Shown: piece by piece, positions 35,118 to 45,092 of the stretch
How positions within the stretch are numbered: the stretch's first letter is position 1
How the letters are laid out: every line of letters starts with the position of its first letter
NCBI RefSeq assembly: GCF_018398875.1
Contig: NZ_JAGWDK010000003.1
Coordinates: 62,001 to 126,000 of the forward strand
DNA length: 64,000 bases
Source: Bradyrhizobium sp. sGM-13
Lineage (GTDB): Bacteria; Pseudomonadota; Alphaproteobacteria; Rhizobiales; Xanthobacteraceae
Direction: 5' to 3'
Translations under genes and position numbers: made by a program
The notes under the pieces: generated by a model
What the model was told of the DNA's origin: nothing
Databases searched by the model: none
What the model saw: the letters and a program-made list of their open reading frames with translations, nothing else

Positions 35118-36820
35118 ATGTTGGAACAACAAAACCCCAGGTCGGCCAATCGCCGCGAGCGCCTGGCGCGGACGGTGTCCCTCTGCACTGATGGCGGAAA
35201 AATCTGTCCATCCGGCCGTGCGACCGAGCTGCTCGAAGCGCTCATCGAACCCGGCGACCGCGTTGCCATCGAAGGCGACAATCAGAAGCAAGCGGATTTC
35301 CTCGCCACGGCACTTGCCAATGTCGACCCGGCGCGCGTGCACGATCTGCACATGGTGCAGTCGGTCTTGGCACTGCCCGATCATCTGGCCGTGTTCGAGC
35401 GCGGCATCGCGAGCCGGCTCGATTTTGCCTTTGCTGGGCCGCAAAGCCGCAAGCTTGCCGAGCTGGTCGGCGCAGGCGCGCTGAAGATCGGCGCGATCCA
35501 CACCTATCTCGAGCTCTACGCGCGCATGCTGGTCGACCTCACGCCGCGCGTCGCGCTGATTGTCGCCGACAAGGCCGACCGGCACGGTAATCTCTACACC
35601 GGCCCGAACACCGAAGACACGCCCACGATCGCGGAAGCGGCCGCTTTCCGCGGCGGTATCGTCGTGGCGCAGGCAATCAGATCGTCGACGTGCTGCCGCG
35701 GGTCGACATCCCCGGCGACTGGGTCGACGTTGTCGTGCCTTCTCCAAAACCCTACGCGATCGAACCCCTGTTCACCCGCGACCCCGCCAAGATCAGGGAG
35801 CAAAACATCCTGATTGCTATGATGGCCGTCGCCGCGGTCTACGAACCCTATCAGGTGCAGCGACTCAATCACGGGATCGGTTACGCCACCGCGGCGATCG
35901 AACTGATCCTGCCAACGTTCGCCGCCTCGCGCGGATTGAAGGGCACGGTCGCGAAGCAATTCGTCCTCAATCCGCACCCGACGCTGATCCCGGCGATCGA
36001 GGCCGGCTTTGTCGAGAGCGTGTACTGCTTCGGCTCCGAACTCGGTATGGAACGCTACATGTCGAGTCGGCCGGATGTTTTCCCTGTCGGCGCGGACGGC
36101 AATCTGCGCTCGAACCGTGCGCTGGCCCAGGTCGCCGGCCAATATGCCTGCGACCTCTTCATCGGCGGCACCTTGCAGATCGATTCCGAGGGCAACAGCT
36201 CGACGGCGACTAAGGGACGGATCACAGGGTTCGGCGGCGCGCAGAACATGGGCGCCGATGCGCGCGGACGCCGTCACGACAGCCCGGCATGGTTGCGCGC
36301 GGGAAGGCAGGCCGGCGATCTGATGCGCGGGCGAAAGCTTGTCGTGCAGATGGTCCAGACCCGCCAGCCGGATGGCACGCCGAGCTTCGTCGAGCGGCTC
36401 GACGCGTTTGACCTCGCCGCGAGCGCAGGCCTCGCGCTGCCGCCGGTGATGATCTACGGGGACGACGTCACCCACGTCATCACCGAGGAAGGCGTCGCAA
36501 ATCTCTTGCTTTGCCGCTCAGTGGTGGAACGCGCGGCAGCGCTGCGCGCCGTTGCCGGTGACACCGAATTCGGGCGCGCGCGGTCGGCCGACGTGACCGA
36601 GGATTTGCGCAGGCGCGGCATCGTGCTGCGGCCCGCCGACCTCGGCATCGATGCGCGGTCCGCGACCCGTGACCTGCTCGCCGCGCAGACGATCGACGAC
36701 CTCGTCACGTGGTCCGGCGGACTTTATGCGCCGCCGGTGAAATTCCTTCGATCGTCAGTCGCGAAGCTCGCAACGGCGGACGTCAAGGCGAAGCCGGCGA
36801 TCCATTCCATAGAAGGATAG
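35118..36820 (+). pseudogene. mdcA: Malonate decarboxylase alpha subunit / malonate CoA-transferase (mdcA), frameshifted
   Basis: Two frames together make one MdcA of about 567 aa. The first (from ATG 35118, MLEQQNPRSA) runs to about 35673 and reads GGIVVAQA; the second resumes QIVDVLPRVDIPGDWVDVVVPSPKPYAIEPLF and continues to 36820. One missing base near 35673-35676 accounts for the break (AQA-N-QIVDV expected). The C-terminal part keeps FGGAQNMGADARGRRHDSPAW, an MdcA signature. MdcA transfers malonate to a thiol (ACP or CoA); no mdcB-E genes follow, but malonyl-CoA decarboxylase does, 4 bp away. The second frame is undecayed, so a recent mutation or a sequencing error is likely. Confidence 0.85.
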
Positions 36821-36824
36821 CGTC

Positions 36825-38210
36825 ATGAAGAACGCCCGAACCAGCAGTTTTCGCGACGCGCAGCCGGGGTCGTCCTGGCTGGAGCGGCTTCGGATTTCGC
36901 TCGGCCTGCGCAGCAGCGCCGACCCCGGATCGGCGCACGATGCAATCGCGCCGCTCGATCAAGCGAAACGGCTCGCGGCGGCCTTGCTGTCCGAACGCGG
37001 CGAAGCCTCCGGCGCGGTGGTCGCGCGTGAGCTACACGACGTCCTGCGGGATCTCGACGCCGACGATCGCCGCCACTTCCACCGCCATCTCGCCACCAAC
37101 TTCCTGCCCGACGCCGCCGCGTTGCGGTCGGCCGCGCAAACCTACCTTGCCGGCGCCACGGCCGAGAGCGCAGCGCGGCTGGCGCAAGCAGCCGATCCGC
37201 CGCGGCAGGAGCTGTTGCGGCGAATGAACATGGCAACCGGCGGTACCAGCGCACTCGTTGGTATGCGCAAGGAGCTGACGGCGCATCTTCGCGACGAGCC
37301 GGTGCTGAAGTCGCTGGATGGCGACCTCAAGCATCTGTTCGCATCCTGGTTCAACCGCGGCTTTCTCGAACTGCGGCGGATCGACTGGCAGTCGCCGGCA
37401 GCGCTGCTGGACAAGCTGATCGCCTATGAGGCGGTGCACGAGATTCAAGGCTGGGATGATCTGCGCCGCCGCCTGGCGCCCGATCGGCGCTGCTTTGCTT
37501 TCTTTCATCCGGCACTGCCGGGCGAGCCCCTGATCTTTGTCGAAGTCGCGCTGGTGCAAGGGCTCGCTGGAGCGGTGCAGCCGCTGCTGGTCCAGGACGG
37601 CGATGATGATGCCGCGCGGCAGCGGGCGCAGCGCGCGGACACCGCGATTTTTTATTCGATCTCGAATTGCCAGGACGGCCTGCGCGGCGTTTCTTTCGGC
37701 AATTTCCTGATCAAGCAGGTGGTGGAGGAATTGAAGGCCGAGCTGCCGCATTTGACCCGTTTCTCCACTCTGTCGCCGGTGCCGGGCTTTCGACGCTGGC
37801 TGGCGGGCACGCTGGCAGACGCGAGCGAGCCCGAGACGGCGGCATTGGCTGAACTCAAGACCGACGGGTGGTGGCGCGACGCGTCGCAGAGCGAGGCGCT
37901 GCGTCCCTGGCTGATGCACCGTTGCGCGACCTATCTGACGCGCCAGATATCCTCGAAGCCGCCGATCGATCCGGTCGCGCGCTTCCATCTCGGCAACGGC
38001 GCGCGGCTGGAGCGCATCAACTGGCTCGGCAACGCCGCGCCGCGCGGCATCGAGGAATCCTTCGGTATCATGGTCAATTACCTCTACGACCCCGGCACGA
38101 TCGAGGCCAACCACGAGACCTTCGCCCATGACGGGACGGTGGTGCGGTCGTCTGACGTCGACGCGCTGCTAATATCCCGGCAACGCCGTGAGTCGTCCGC
38201 CATTATCTAG
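36825..38210 (+). CDS. Malonyl-CoA decarboxylase
   Basis: 461 aa. Residues about 25-180 are the helical oligomerisation domain; the rest is the GNAT-like catalytic domain. Seen: HPALPGEPLIFVEVALVQGL, FYSISNCQDGLRGVSFGNFLIKQVVEEL (the Ser/Gly core), LTRFSTLSPVPGFRRWL, VARFHLGNGARLERINWLGN and SFGIMVNYLYDPGTIEANHE, the catalytic His region. It turns malonyl-CoA into acetyl-CoA and CO2. Together with MdcA acting as a CoA-transferase it could make malonate usable as a carbon source without a malonyl-CoA synthetase. The name matA/mcd is used for homologues. Confidence 0.95.
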   Translation: MKNARTSSFRDAQPGSSWLERLRISLGLRSSADPGSAHDAIAPLDQAKRLAAALLSERGEASGAVVARELHDVLRDLDADDRRHFHRHLATNFLPDAAALRSAAQTYLAGATAESAARLAQAADPPRQELLRRMNMATGGTSALVGMRKELTAHLRDEPVLKSLDGDLKHLFASWFNRGFLELRRIDWQSPAALLDKLIAYEAVHEIQGWDDLRRRLAPDRRCFAFFHPALPGEPLIFVEVALVQGLAGAVQPLLVQDGDDDAARQRAQRADTAIFYSISNCQDGLRGVSFGNFLIKQVVEELKAELPHLTRFSTLSPVPGFRRWLAGTLADASEPETAALAELKTDGWWRDASQSEALRPWLMHRCATYLTRQISSKPPIDPVARFHLGNGARLERINWLGNAAPRGIEESFGIMVNYLYDPGTIEANHETFAHDGTVVRSSDVDALLISRQRRESSAII

Positions 38211-38312
38211 AGCATGATCCGGAAAAGTGGGTACCGGTTTTCCGAATAGATCATGCTCAAATCAAAGAGATAGAGCGGGCTGACGATTCGAAGAAAAGTC
38301 ATCCCGCTCTAG
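38209..38312. repeat. Dispersed intergenic palindromic repeat
   Basis: Two adjacent inverted repeats: AGCATGATC (38211-38219) / GATCATGCT (38249-38257), and TAGAGCGGG / CCCGCTCTA further on. The opening (agcatgatccggaaaagtgg) is one I recognise as very common between genes in Bradyrhizobium. It begins at the stop codon of the malonyl-CoA decarboxylase gene and may act as its terminator. Confidence 0.65.
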
Positions 38313-38344
38313 CGGTCCGGTAGGCGCCGTGCGTTCGGGGCCGC

Positions 38345-39406
38345 TCAGGTCGTGCGGAACCGCAACACGCCGTCGCTGACCTCGCAGGTCAGGCGGCCCT
38401 CGACCAGCATGTAATTGACGTGGGCGACCAGTTCGCCGGCGGCAAAGCCCATCTGGTGCTCGTCCAGCACGTGCTTATGGAACACGACCGGCACCAACTC
38501 CTTCGAGGTCTGCGGCACTTCGCGGCAGGCTTCCGCGATCAGCCGGCAGCGATCCTCGTGGTGGTCGGCGAGCTGCTTGATGCGGGTCTTCAGCCCGTAA
38601 AACGGCACGCCGTGGCCGGGCAGCACCATCACGTCGTACGGCAGCGTGGTGGTGAGGCTCGCCAGGGACGCCAGATATTCCCCGAGCGAGTTCTGGTCGG
38701 GCTCGACGGCCCAGACACTGACATTTGGCGAAATCTTGCTCAGCACCTGGTCGGCGGATAGGAATAATTTGTCGGCGGCGCAGTACAGCATCACCTGGTC
38801 GAGCGCGTGTCCGCCGCCGGTGATCACCTTGAAGCGGCGGGTGCCGATCACGACCTCGTCGCCATGCGAGATGCGCCGATAGGACGGCGGCAGCACCGAA
38901 ACCCGCTTCAAATAGTCCTGGCCGCGGCCGAGCAGTCTGTCGGTCAGGTCCTCGTCCATGCCATGACGGCGGAAGAACAGGCGCTGCGCATTGCGCCGTT
39001 CCTCGGTGCCACGGTTCTGATGATAGACCGACTGGAGGTATTCCACCTGCGACATATAGAGCGGGCAATTGAATCGCTCGGTGATCCAGCCCGCCAGACC
39101 GACATGGTCGGGGTGCGAATGGGTCACGATCAGGCGCTTGACCCTGACATGGGCGAGCGGCCCCTCGAACAGCATGGTCCAAGCCGCAATCGATTCCTCG
39201 TTGCCGAAACCGGAATCGACCATCGTCCAGCCGTCACCGTCGGCGAGCAAATAGATGTTCACGTGATTGAGGCGGAACGGCAGTTTGAGGCGTGCCCAGA
39301 GCACGCCGGGCATGACCTCCACGACCTGGTCATGGCCGGGGTGGCTCTCCCAGGGGTATCGCAGGGTCTCCGCGATGGACTGGATGCTGTCGGTCTTCGA
39401 ATGCAT
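38345..39406 (-). CDS. Metallo-beta-lactamase-fold hydrolase with C-terminal winged helix
   Basis: 353 aa. Zinc motif THSHPDHVGLAG (HxHxDH), then a His in TGGGHALDQVMLYC and the Asp in LFLSADQVLS. After residue about 270 a helical region (LADHHEDRCRLIAEACREVPQTSKELVPVVF) and a beta-hairpin resemble the winged-helix tail of the LACTB2/glyoxalase-II-like group. Such proteins hydrolyse thioesters or nucleic acids; the substrate is open. Single gene. Confidence 0.85.
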   Translation of the reverse strand: MHSKTDSIQSIAETLRYPWESHPGHDQVVEVMPGVLWARLKLPFRLNHVNIYLLADGDGWTMVDSGFGNEESIAAWTMLFEGPLAHVRVKRLIVTHSHPDHVGLAGWITERFNCPLYMSQVEYLQSVYHQNRGTEERRNAQRLFFRRHGMDEDLTDRLLGRGQDYLKRVSVLPPSYRRISHGDEVVIGTRRFKVITGGGHALDQVMLYCAADKLFLSADQVLSKISPNVSVWAVEPDQNSLGEYLASLASLTTTLPYDVMVLPGHGVPFYGLKTRIKQLADHHEDRCRLIAEACREVPQTSKELVPVVFHKHVLDEHQMGFAAGELVAHVNYMLVEGRLTCEVSDGVLRFRTT

Positions 39407-39649
39407 GCTACCGGCTTAGCGGGACGCGCGGCGCTGCGCCAGCCGAAAAAAGCGCTGGCGGTGTCCGCGCGCCCGGGGATCGCAAGGCATCGGGCTTCAA
39501 ATGCACGAGTTTACGGCGCAATCCCGTGCCGCCGCGCCTGGCCATGGTGGCGCACGCCCCGATGCTGCGCAGCGTACCCGGCTACTTTGCATGGGGTTGT
39601 TCTCGCATTTTTTGTCGGCCAGGCACGGCGCCCGCCCCGGCACACCTGG

Positions 39650-41773
39650 CTACGCCGCCCTAATATTCGACAGGAACGCGTCGATCTCCTCGCGTAGCAC
39701 GTCGGCCTCGCGGCGCAGCGCGTCGGAGGCGGTCAGCACCTGGTTGGCGGCGGTTCCGGCTTGTGCCGAGGCGCTGGAGACGCCGACGATATTGCTGGAG
39801 ACTTCGCTGGTGCCGCCCGCGGCATGCTGGATGTTGCGCGCGATCTCGCGCGTCGCCGCACCCTGCTCCTCGACCGCGGCCGCGATCGCGGTGGTCACCT
39901 CGTTGATCTCGCTGATCGTGGTGCTGATGTTGCGGATCGCGGAGACCGCGGTCTCCGTCACCGTCTGCATGCTGACGATCTGCTGGCGGATCTCGTCGGT
40001 GGCCTTCGCGGTCTGGTTGGCGAGGCTTTTTACCTCGGAGGCGACCACAGCAAAGCCGCGGCCGGCATCGCCGGCGCGTGCCGCTTCGATGGTGGCGTTC
40101 AGCGCCAAAAGGTTGGTCTGCGAGGCGATGGTCTGGATCAGGTCGACGACCACGCTGATCCGCGCCGCGTTGTCTGCGAGCCCCTGCATGGTGGCGTCGG
40201 TCGCACCGGCGTCGTCGACCGCCTTGCTGGCGATCTCTGCCGAGGTGATGACCTGACGGCCGATCTCCTCGATCGAGGAGGACAATTCCTCGGTGCCCGA
40301 CGATACGGTCTGCACATTGGCCGAGGTCTGCTCGGCGGCGGTCGCAACCGCGGTCACCAGCGCGCTGGACTGATCGGCGGTCGCCGACATGCTTTGCGCG
40401 GTCGATTGCATCGAACCCGCCGCGGTCTGCAGGCTGTCGAGCGCGGTGCGAACGGTGCTTTCGAACTCGACGATGCGGGCTTCCATGCGGGAGGCGCGCT
40501 CTGACTTGGCGATGCGGTCCTTGTCCTGCTCGGCGGAGAGCGCGCGGCTCTGGATCATGCTCTCGCGGAACACCTGCAGCGAATCCGCCATGACGCCGAT
40601 CTCGTCCTGGTGGTGGGTCTGATAGACCTCAGTTTCGAGGTCGCCGCTGGACAGCAATTGCATCGAGCGCTGCAGATTACTGATTCGCCGCAGGATGTTG
40701 CGGCCGACATAGAGCCAGACGAACAGGACCGAACCGACCAGCGTGCCGACGCCGAGCGCGAGCATGACCATGGTCCCGAACGAGATCTCCTGACGCGCCT
40801 GCCAGGCCGCAGCGTTGGTTTCCTTCTGCACGCCATCGACCAGTTGCTGCACGCTGATGCCGAGGCCGACATTGAGCTTGCGGGTTTCCTCCAGAATGGT
40901 CTGGCCGAAATCGTCTGCATCAAGCTCCTGCTGGCGGACCTTGAAGACGCCGGCCTTGCCGTCGGCAAGCGCCAGCAAGTCCAGGGTCGCGTTGCGGACA
41001 ACATTCATCGCCGTGGTCGTGGGCAGCTTCTCGACATTCGACTTCACGCGCGCCTGCGCGGTGCGGAATTCCTTCCCGATGGCCTCCAATGTATCGCCAC
41101 TGGTGGCCGACAACGCGGCGATCATGTCGAACGCCATCAGATTGCCGCTCGCGGCGATATCGGCGAGCTGGTCGGCCGTCCTGTGGGCCTTGATGGCGTC
41201 GGGCTGCGAGAAGTTAGGCGCGGCGTAGATGCTGTAGAGTTCGGTCTGGGCGTCGATCGCCGCTGGGCCGGCGGCGGCAATGAAGCGCCGTTGAGCCTTG
41301 CGCACCGCTTCGTACAGTCTTTCGTGCTGGGCGGCCAGTTCGAGCCGTTCATGTGCAGCCGAGCCGAGGCTCTTGATCACCTCATCGATATTCTTCATGT
41401 TCTCGGTGAGTGCGGCAACGACCGCCTTGTCGGCGCCGAGTTCGACGATCTCGCCGAGCTTCTGCAGCGCGACCGTCTGGGTTTCCTTCATTTTCCTGGT
41501 GCGATCGTTCAGCGCCTGCTCGCTGCGCGCGGCCAGCAGCGCCGGCCCCTGGCTGGCGAGGCTCGCGCTCTGCGCCGAGAGCTGAAGGCTGGCGGCGAGG
41601 CGGGGAATATCCCGTCCGCTTAAATCCACCATGGTCCCGCCAAGCCGCCCGAGCATCAGTCCGGCGCCGGCAGAGATGATGATCGCCATACCGGCGATGA
41701 CGGCGAAGGCGGCAAACAGACTGCCTCTGACGCCGAAGCGAATACCCTTGAGCCCTGAATTGAATGACGCCAT
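39650..41773 (-). CDS. Methyl-accepting chemotaxis protein
   Basis: 707 aa. Transmembrane helix 1 about residues 17-42 ([24 protein letters not shown]), a helical periplasmic sensor region to about 325, helix 2 ([25 protein letters not shown]), HAMP ([25 protein letters not shown]), and a cytoplasmic signalling domain whose hairpin tip reads [33 protein letters not shown]. No CheR-binding pentapeptide at the C-terminus (ends FLSNIRAA). The ligand is unknown. No che genes are nearby. Confidence 0.93.
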   Translation of the reverse strand: MASFNSGLKGIRFGVRGSLFAAFAVIAGMAIIISAGAGLMLGRLGGTMVDLSGRDIPRLAASLQLSAQSASLASQGPALLAARSEQALNDRTRKMKETQTVALQKLGEIVELGADKAVVAALTENMKNIDEVIKSLGSAAHERLELAAQHERLYEAVRKAQRRFIAAAGPAAIDAQTELYSIYAAPNFSQPDAIKAHRTADQLADIAASGNLMAFDMIAALSATSGDTLEAIGKEFRTAQARVKSNVEKLPTTTAMNVVRNATLDLLALADGKAGVFKVRQQELDADDFGQTILEETRKLNVGLGISVQQLVDGVQKETNAAAWQARQEISFGTMVMLALGVGTLVGSVLFVWLYVGRNILRRISNLQRSMQLLSSGDLETEVYQTHHQDEIGVMADSLQVFRESMIQSRALSAEQDKDRIAKSERASRMEARIVEFESTVRTALDSLQTAAGSMQSTAQSMSATADQSSALVTAVATAAEQTSANVQTVSSGTEELSSSIEEIGRQVITSAEIASKAVDDAGATDATMQGLADNAARISVVVDLIQTIASQTNLLALNATIEAARAGDAGRGFAVVASEVKSLANQTAKATDEIRQQIVSMQTVTETAVSAIRNISTTISEINEVTTAIAAAVEEQGAATREIARNIQHAAGGTSEVSSNIVGVSSASAQAGTAANQVLTASDALRREADVLREEIDAFLSNIRAA

Positions 41774-41944
41774 CTGCCCGCTGCCCCGTCCACGCTACCT
41801 TGGGATGTTTCGGGTGGCAGTATCGCGAAACCCGGTTAACAAGTTTGGAAATACGGAACTATTTTCGCCATGATTTTAGCGGCAGGCAGCTTGCTGTACT
41901 GGATTTTTCCGTGAATCGGAAAATGCGGGGCGCAGAACCAAAAC

Positions 41945-41973
41945 AAAAAAGGCCGGCGTAAAAAGCCGGCCTT
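41945..41973 (-). terminator. Terminator of the outer-membrane protein gene
   Basis: Stem AAGGCCGGC (41949-41957) / GCCGGCCTT (41965-41973) with a 7-base loop; on the minus strand it is followed by TTTTTTG. Confidence 0.8.
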
Positions 41974-41996
41974 CTGTAATTCTCAGTTGAAAGCGC

Positions 41997-42722
41997 TCAG
42001 TAGCGCGCCACCACGGGGCTCGCGAAGTTGAAGCGATAATTGACGCCGAGCTTCAGCGTGTGGTCGTCATTGTGGAAGCTTCCGAACGGCACCAGCGCCG
42101 CGGGGGAAACAAAGCGGCTGCTGCCGAAGTCGTAGTACATGTACTCGCCTTTGACCGCCCAGTTCGGGGCGAACATGTACTCGACGCCGGCGCCGACGGT
42201 GTAGCCGTGGCTGTGGTTGCCATCGAGCAGGAAGGGGATCGGCGCGCCGGCGAGCGTCAGCCGCTCGCGGTTGTCGGAATAGGCGTAGCCGCCTTTGACG
42301 TAGAGCAGGCCCGCACCCCAGGTGTAGCCGATGCGGGCAGTGACCGAGCCGAGGCCGCGCTGATCATTGGTGTAGACGTAGGCGCCGGGGAAGGTGGCGG
42401 TGAGGTTATTCTTGCCGAGCCAGGAATACTGGCCCTCGGTGCCGAGGACCCAGTTCGGCGCGAACTGCCAATCGAGGCCGGCCTGAACGCCGCCGAGCAG
42501 CCGGGCGCTGGAGTCGCTCAGCACCGCGCCGTTGAAGTCGTGGCTGCCGCTGAAGGCGCCGCCGAGATGGCCGCCGATATAGAAGCCGGTCCAGTTGTAG
42601 ATCGTCGGCGCAAAAGCGGGCGCCTTGTTATAGTAGCGGCCTGCGCCGAGGTCGGCGCCAGGCGCGGGCGCGGCGGCGGTGAGGGCTGCGAAGGCCACGA
42701 GGGCGGCGAGAATCTTCTTCAT
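41997..42722 (-). CDS. Outer-membrane beta-barrel protein (Omp25/31 family)
   Basis: 241 aa from ATG 42722 (MKKILAALVAFAALTAAAPAPGAD), GGAGACAG before it. After the signal peptide comes the family opening NWTGFYIGGHLGGAF, alternating strands with G-A-G-D repeats (LLGGVQAGLDWQFAPNWVLGTEGQY, VTARIGYTWGAGLLYVKGGYAY, GAGVEYMFAPNWAVKGEYMYY), and a last strand HTLKLGVNYRFN. An eight-stranded barrel is expected. In rhizobia such proteins are abundant surface antigens; binding partners are unknown. Confidence 0.92.
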   Translation of the reverse strand: MKKILAALVAFAALTAAAPAPGADLGAGRYYNKAPAFAPTIYNWTGFYIGGHLGGAFSGSHDFNGAVLSDSSARLLGGVQAGLDWQFAPNWVLGTEGQYSWLGKNNLTATFPGAYVYTNDQRGLGSVTARIGYTWGAGLLYVKGGYAYSDNRERLTLAGAPIPFLLDGNHSHGYTVGAGVEYMFAPNWAVKGEYMYYDFGSSRFVSPAALVPFGSFHNDDHTLKLGVNYRFNFASPVVARY

Positions 42723-42806
42723 TTTTGCTGTCTCCGAAAACCGTTCGGCGACACCGCGTGCCGGCGTCATCCATGGCCACGCAGATAGACAGCTTTTATC
42801 TAAAAT

Positions 42807-42828
42807 GCTGTCACTCCGAGGTGACAGC
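42807..42828. promoter_or_regulatory. Inverted repeat upstream of the outer-membrane protein gene
   Basis: GCTGTCAC (42807-42814) and GTGACAGC (42821-42828) form an 8-bp perfect dyad with a 6-bp spacer, 85-106 bp upstream of the start. It is shaped like a dimeric regulator site. It does not match the CRP order TGTGA-N6-TCACA, so the regulator is unknown. Confidence 0.4.
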
Positions 42829-42943
42829 GCTCCATAAGCCAACTCATTGGCAGACAAACACTTTTTGTACTTAATGAAGGCCTAATCAAAGGTAAGGAAA
42901 GGCTTAATTTTCAGCGGCCGCGCAAGTCTCAGGCAAGCTTTGC

Positions 42944-43264
42944 TTAACCAATGCGGCGGCGCACGTCGCTGCGCATCTGTTCGCGGAAGGCTTGCCGCCG
43001 CGCCGGGCGATCTTTCACCGGCACGTCGTGGCGGTCGAACACGTTGAACATTTCGAGGATCGGGTAGTGGTCGCTAGCCATCGCCAGGATGCGCAACAGC
43101 TCCGCCACCGGCCCGGTCGGCCCGGTAACCTCCCATTTACGGATGGTGTCGGCGCCATCCGCGGCCGGCAACCCGCAGAGCTTGGCCATGTCGGCCACCG
43201 ACAGCGGCTGGCCGATGGCCTCACCGAGATGCTCGCGAAGTTTCTTCAGTTCGGCTCCGGTCAC
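42944..43264 (-). CDS. XRE-like helix-turn-helix regulator (106 aa)
   Basis: I start at GTG 43264, where GGAGAA stands just upstream; a longer frame to 43309 exists. N-terminal helices TGAELKKLREHLGEAIGQPLSVADMAKLCGLP look like an XRE-type HTH; then ADTIRKWEVTGPTGPVAELLRILAMASDHYP, typical of the small XRE group in rhizobia. It is divergent from a small membrane protein gene (43367). Target unknown. Confidence 0.7.
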   Translation of the reverse strand: MTGAELKKLREHLGEAIGQPLSVADMAKLCGLPAADGADTIRKWEVTGPTGPVAELLRILAMASDHYPILEMFNVFDRHDVPVKDRPARRQAFREQMRSDVRRRIG

Positions 43265-43366
43265 GGGTTCTCCATTTACAAATCGACATCTGTGAAGTGC
43301 GTCACACACCGGGTCAGGCCCGGGGTCTATACGCAGCCTATTAGGTTTCCTGATGAGGAGGTAACC

Positions 43367-43600
43367 ATGCGCCGATTACTTGAAAGCCTTACCCCCCAGG
43401 CCCGCCAGATTTATTGGAAATGGGTCGGCGGCATGTTCGCCCTTTATGTCGTGCTGATGTTTATGGCTGCAGGCGTCTTCGTCAGTCACGATTCGTCGCG
43501 CAAGCTGGCGCATGAACCCGCCACGACTGTGGCAACCGACAGCAAGCAGCGGCCCATCACCGAGGTCCCGGCGTCAATCCGGCAGGCCGCGAGGTATTGA
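43367..43600 (+). CDS. Small single-pass membrane protein (77 aa)
   Basis: ATG 43367 is preceded by GAGGAGGTAACC, an excellent ribosome site. One hydrophobic helix (WVGGMFALYVVLMFMAAGVFV, about residues 19-39), then a short soluble tail with TEVPASIRQAAR. Convergent with the GH1 gene, 16 bp apart. No family recognised. Confidence 0.65.
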   Translation: MRRLLESLTPQARQIYWKWVGGMFALYVVLMFMAAGVFVSHDSSRKLAHEPATTVATDSKQRPITEVPASIRQAARY

Positions 43601-43616
43601 AGCCGGCTACCGGCGT

Positions 43617-45083
43617 TCAGACGCCGATCGCGTTCCGCGCTACCACGTCGCGATAGAAGGCAACGCTCAATTTCGGCGTCCGGCGCTGCGTCTCGAAGTC
43701 GACGTGGTAGAGCCCGAAGCGCTTCTCGTAGCCATAGATCCATTCGAAATTATCCATCAGGCTCCAGAGGAAGTAGCCGCGGACCGGCACGCCTTCCGAC
43801 GTCGCGCGCTGCAATTGCCGCAAGTAATTGCGCAGATACATGATGCGATCGAGGTCGTAGACCTGAGCGTCGGCGCGAAGCTTGTCTTCCGATGAGGTGC
43901 CGTTCTCGCTGATATAGATCGTCTCGATGTTCCAGATCTTTGCCGCCAGCCGCGGCGCCCAGTAGATCGTCTCCGGCCCCACGCGCAGCCATTCCGAATT
44001 CATGTGCGGGAACGAGGCGGGAAACGGCAGCACGCTCCAGCCCGGCGCTTTGTCGGAAGCGGCGATGTAGAACTGGGGCGCGTAGATGTTGAGGCCGACG
44101 AAATCGTTCGGTTGCGAAATGATCTTCAATTCTTCAGCGGTGAATTTCGGCGCGTTCTTGCCGGCGAACTGCAGAAAGCCGTCGGTATATTTGCCTTCCA
44201 GGATGACGCCGAGAAAGCCTGAGTTCAATTCGCGCGTCGCTATCTCGGCCGCGCGAACGTTTTCCGGCGTGTCGAACGCCGGCACGCAGGCCGCGATGTT
44301 TTCGGCCGGCCCCACCTTGGTGCCTTTGCGTCCATGCGCGCGGATCGCCTGCACGGCTAGGCCATGGGCCAGCGCCACATGGTGGCGGACCTGGTTAACC
44401 TCCGCGTCCGGCAGTTTGAGCCCGGGCGCATCGATGCCCCATCCATAGCCGAAATTCACGAACCTTCCGGCTTCGTTGATCGTGAAGATCGACCGGACGC
44501 GATCGGAGAGGCGCGCCGCCACATGGCCAGCGTAATCGCCGAACGCTTTTGACGTTTCGCTGGATCGCCAGCCGCCGACCTTGTCCTCGAGCGTCTGCGG
44601 CAGGTCCCAGTGATAAAGCGTCCCGTATGGTTCGATGCCGTTCTTGAGGAGTTCGTCGACGAGCCGGTCGTAGAAGTCGAGGCCCTTGGGGTTCGGCTTG
44701 CCCGTTCCTTCCGGAAATACCCGCGGCCAGGCGATCGAAAACCGGTAGGCCCTCGCGCCCAATTCCCTGATCAGGCCGATGTCCTCCTTGTAGCGGTGAT
44801 AGTGTTCGTTGGCGCGGTCGCCGCTGGTGCCGTCCTCGATCTTGCCGGGCGTGTGCGAGAACGTATCCCAGATCGAGCGGCCGCGGCCGTCTTCGTTCAC
44901 CGCGCCCTCGATCTGATAGGCCGACGTCGCGGTGCCCCAGACGAAGTCTTTCGGAAAGCTCGCCGGCGCGGGCCGATCGGATGCCGCTTGCGCGGCGGCA
45001 TCGGCTGGCGCTGCGGCAGCGCCCAGCGCGGACAAGCCCGCAAGCTTTGCAAAATGCCGGCGCGAGAATTTTCCGAACATCAT
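43617..45083 (-). CDS. Exported GH1 beta-glucosidase
   Basis: 488 aa (ATG 45083, or the next codon). A Tat signal, FSRRHFAKLAGLSALGAAAAPADAAAQA, opens the protein. Family 1 glycosidase core: FVWGTATSAYQIEGAVNEDGRG, YHWDLPQTLED, the acid/base Glu in IFTINEAGRF (the family has TxNEP; Ala replaces Pro), and the nucleophile Glu in IYISENGTSS; end FLWSLMDNFEWIYGYEKRFGLY. Export is unusual for GH1 enzymes and, with the neighbouring secreted GH16, suggests breakdown of external beta-glucans to glucose. Confidence 0.93.
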   Translation of the reverse strand: MMFGKFSRRHFAKLAGLSALGAAAAPADAAAQAASDRPAPASFPKDFVWGTATSAYQIEGAVNEDGRGRSIWDTFSHTPGKIEDGTSGDRANEHYHRYKEDIGLIRELGARAYRFSIAWPRVFPEGTGKPNPKGLDFYDRLVDELLKNGIEPYGTLYHWDLPQTLEDKVGGWRSSETSKAFGDYAGHVAARLSDRVRSIFTINEAGRFVNFGYGWGIDAPGLKLPDAEVNQVRHHVALAHGLAVQAIRAHGRKGTKVGPAENIAACVPAFDTPENVRAAEIATRELNSGFLGVILEGKYTDGFLQFAGKNAPKFTAEELKIISQPNDFVGLNIYAPQFYIAASDKAPGWSVLPFPASFPHMNSEWLRVGPETIYWAPRLAAKIWNIETIYISENGTSSEDKLRADAQVYDLDRIMYLRNYLRQLQRATSEGVPVRGYFLWSLMDNFEWIYGYEKRFGLYHVDFETQRRTPKLSVAFYRDVVARNAIGV

Positions 45084-45092
45084 TGTCTCCGG

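Noticed and set aside
42807..42828. CRP binding site
   Set aside because: The half-sites are in the wrong order (TGTCAC...GTGACA instead of TGTGA...TCACA).
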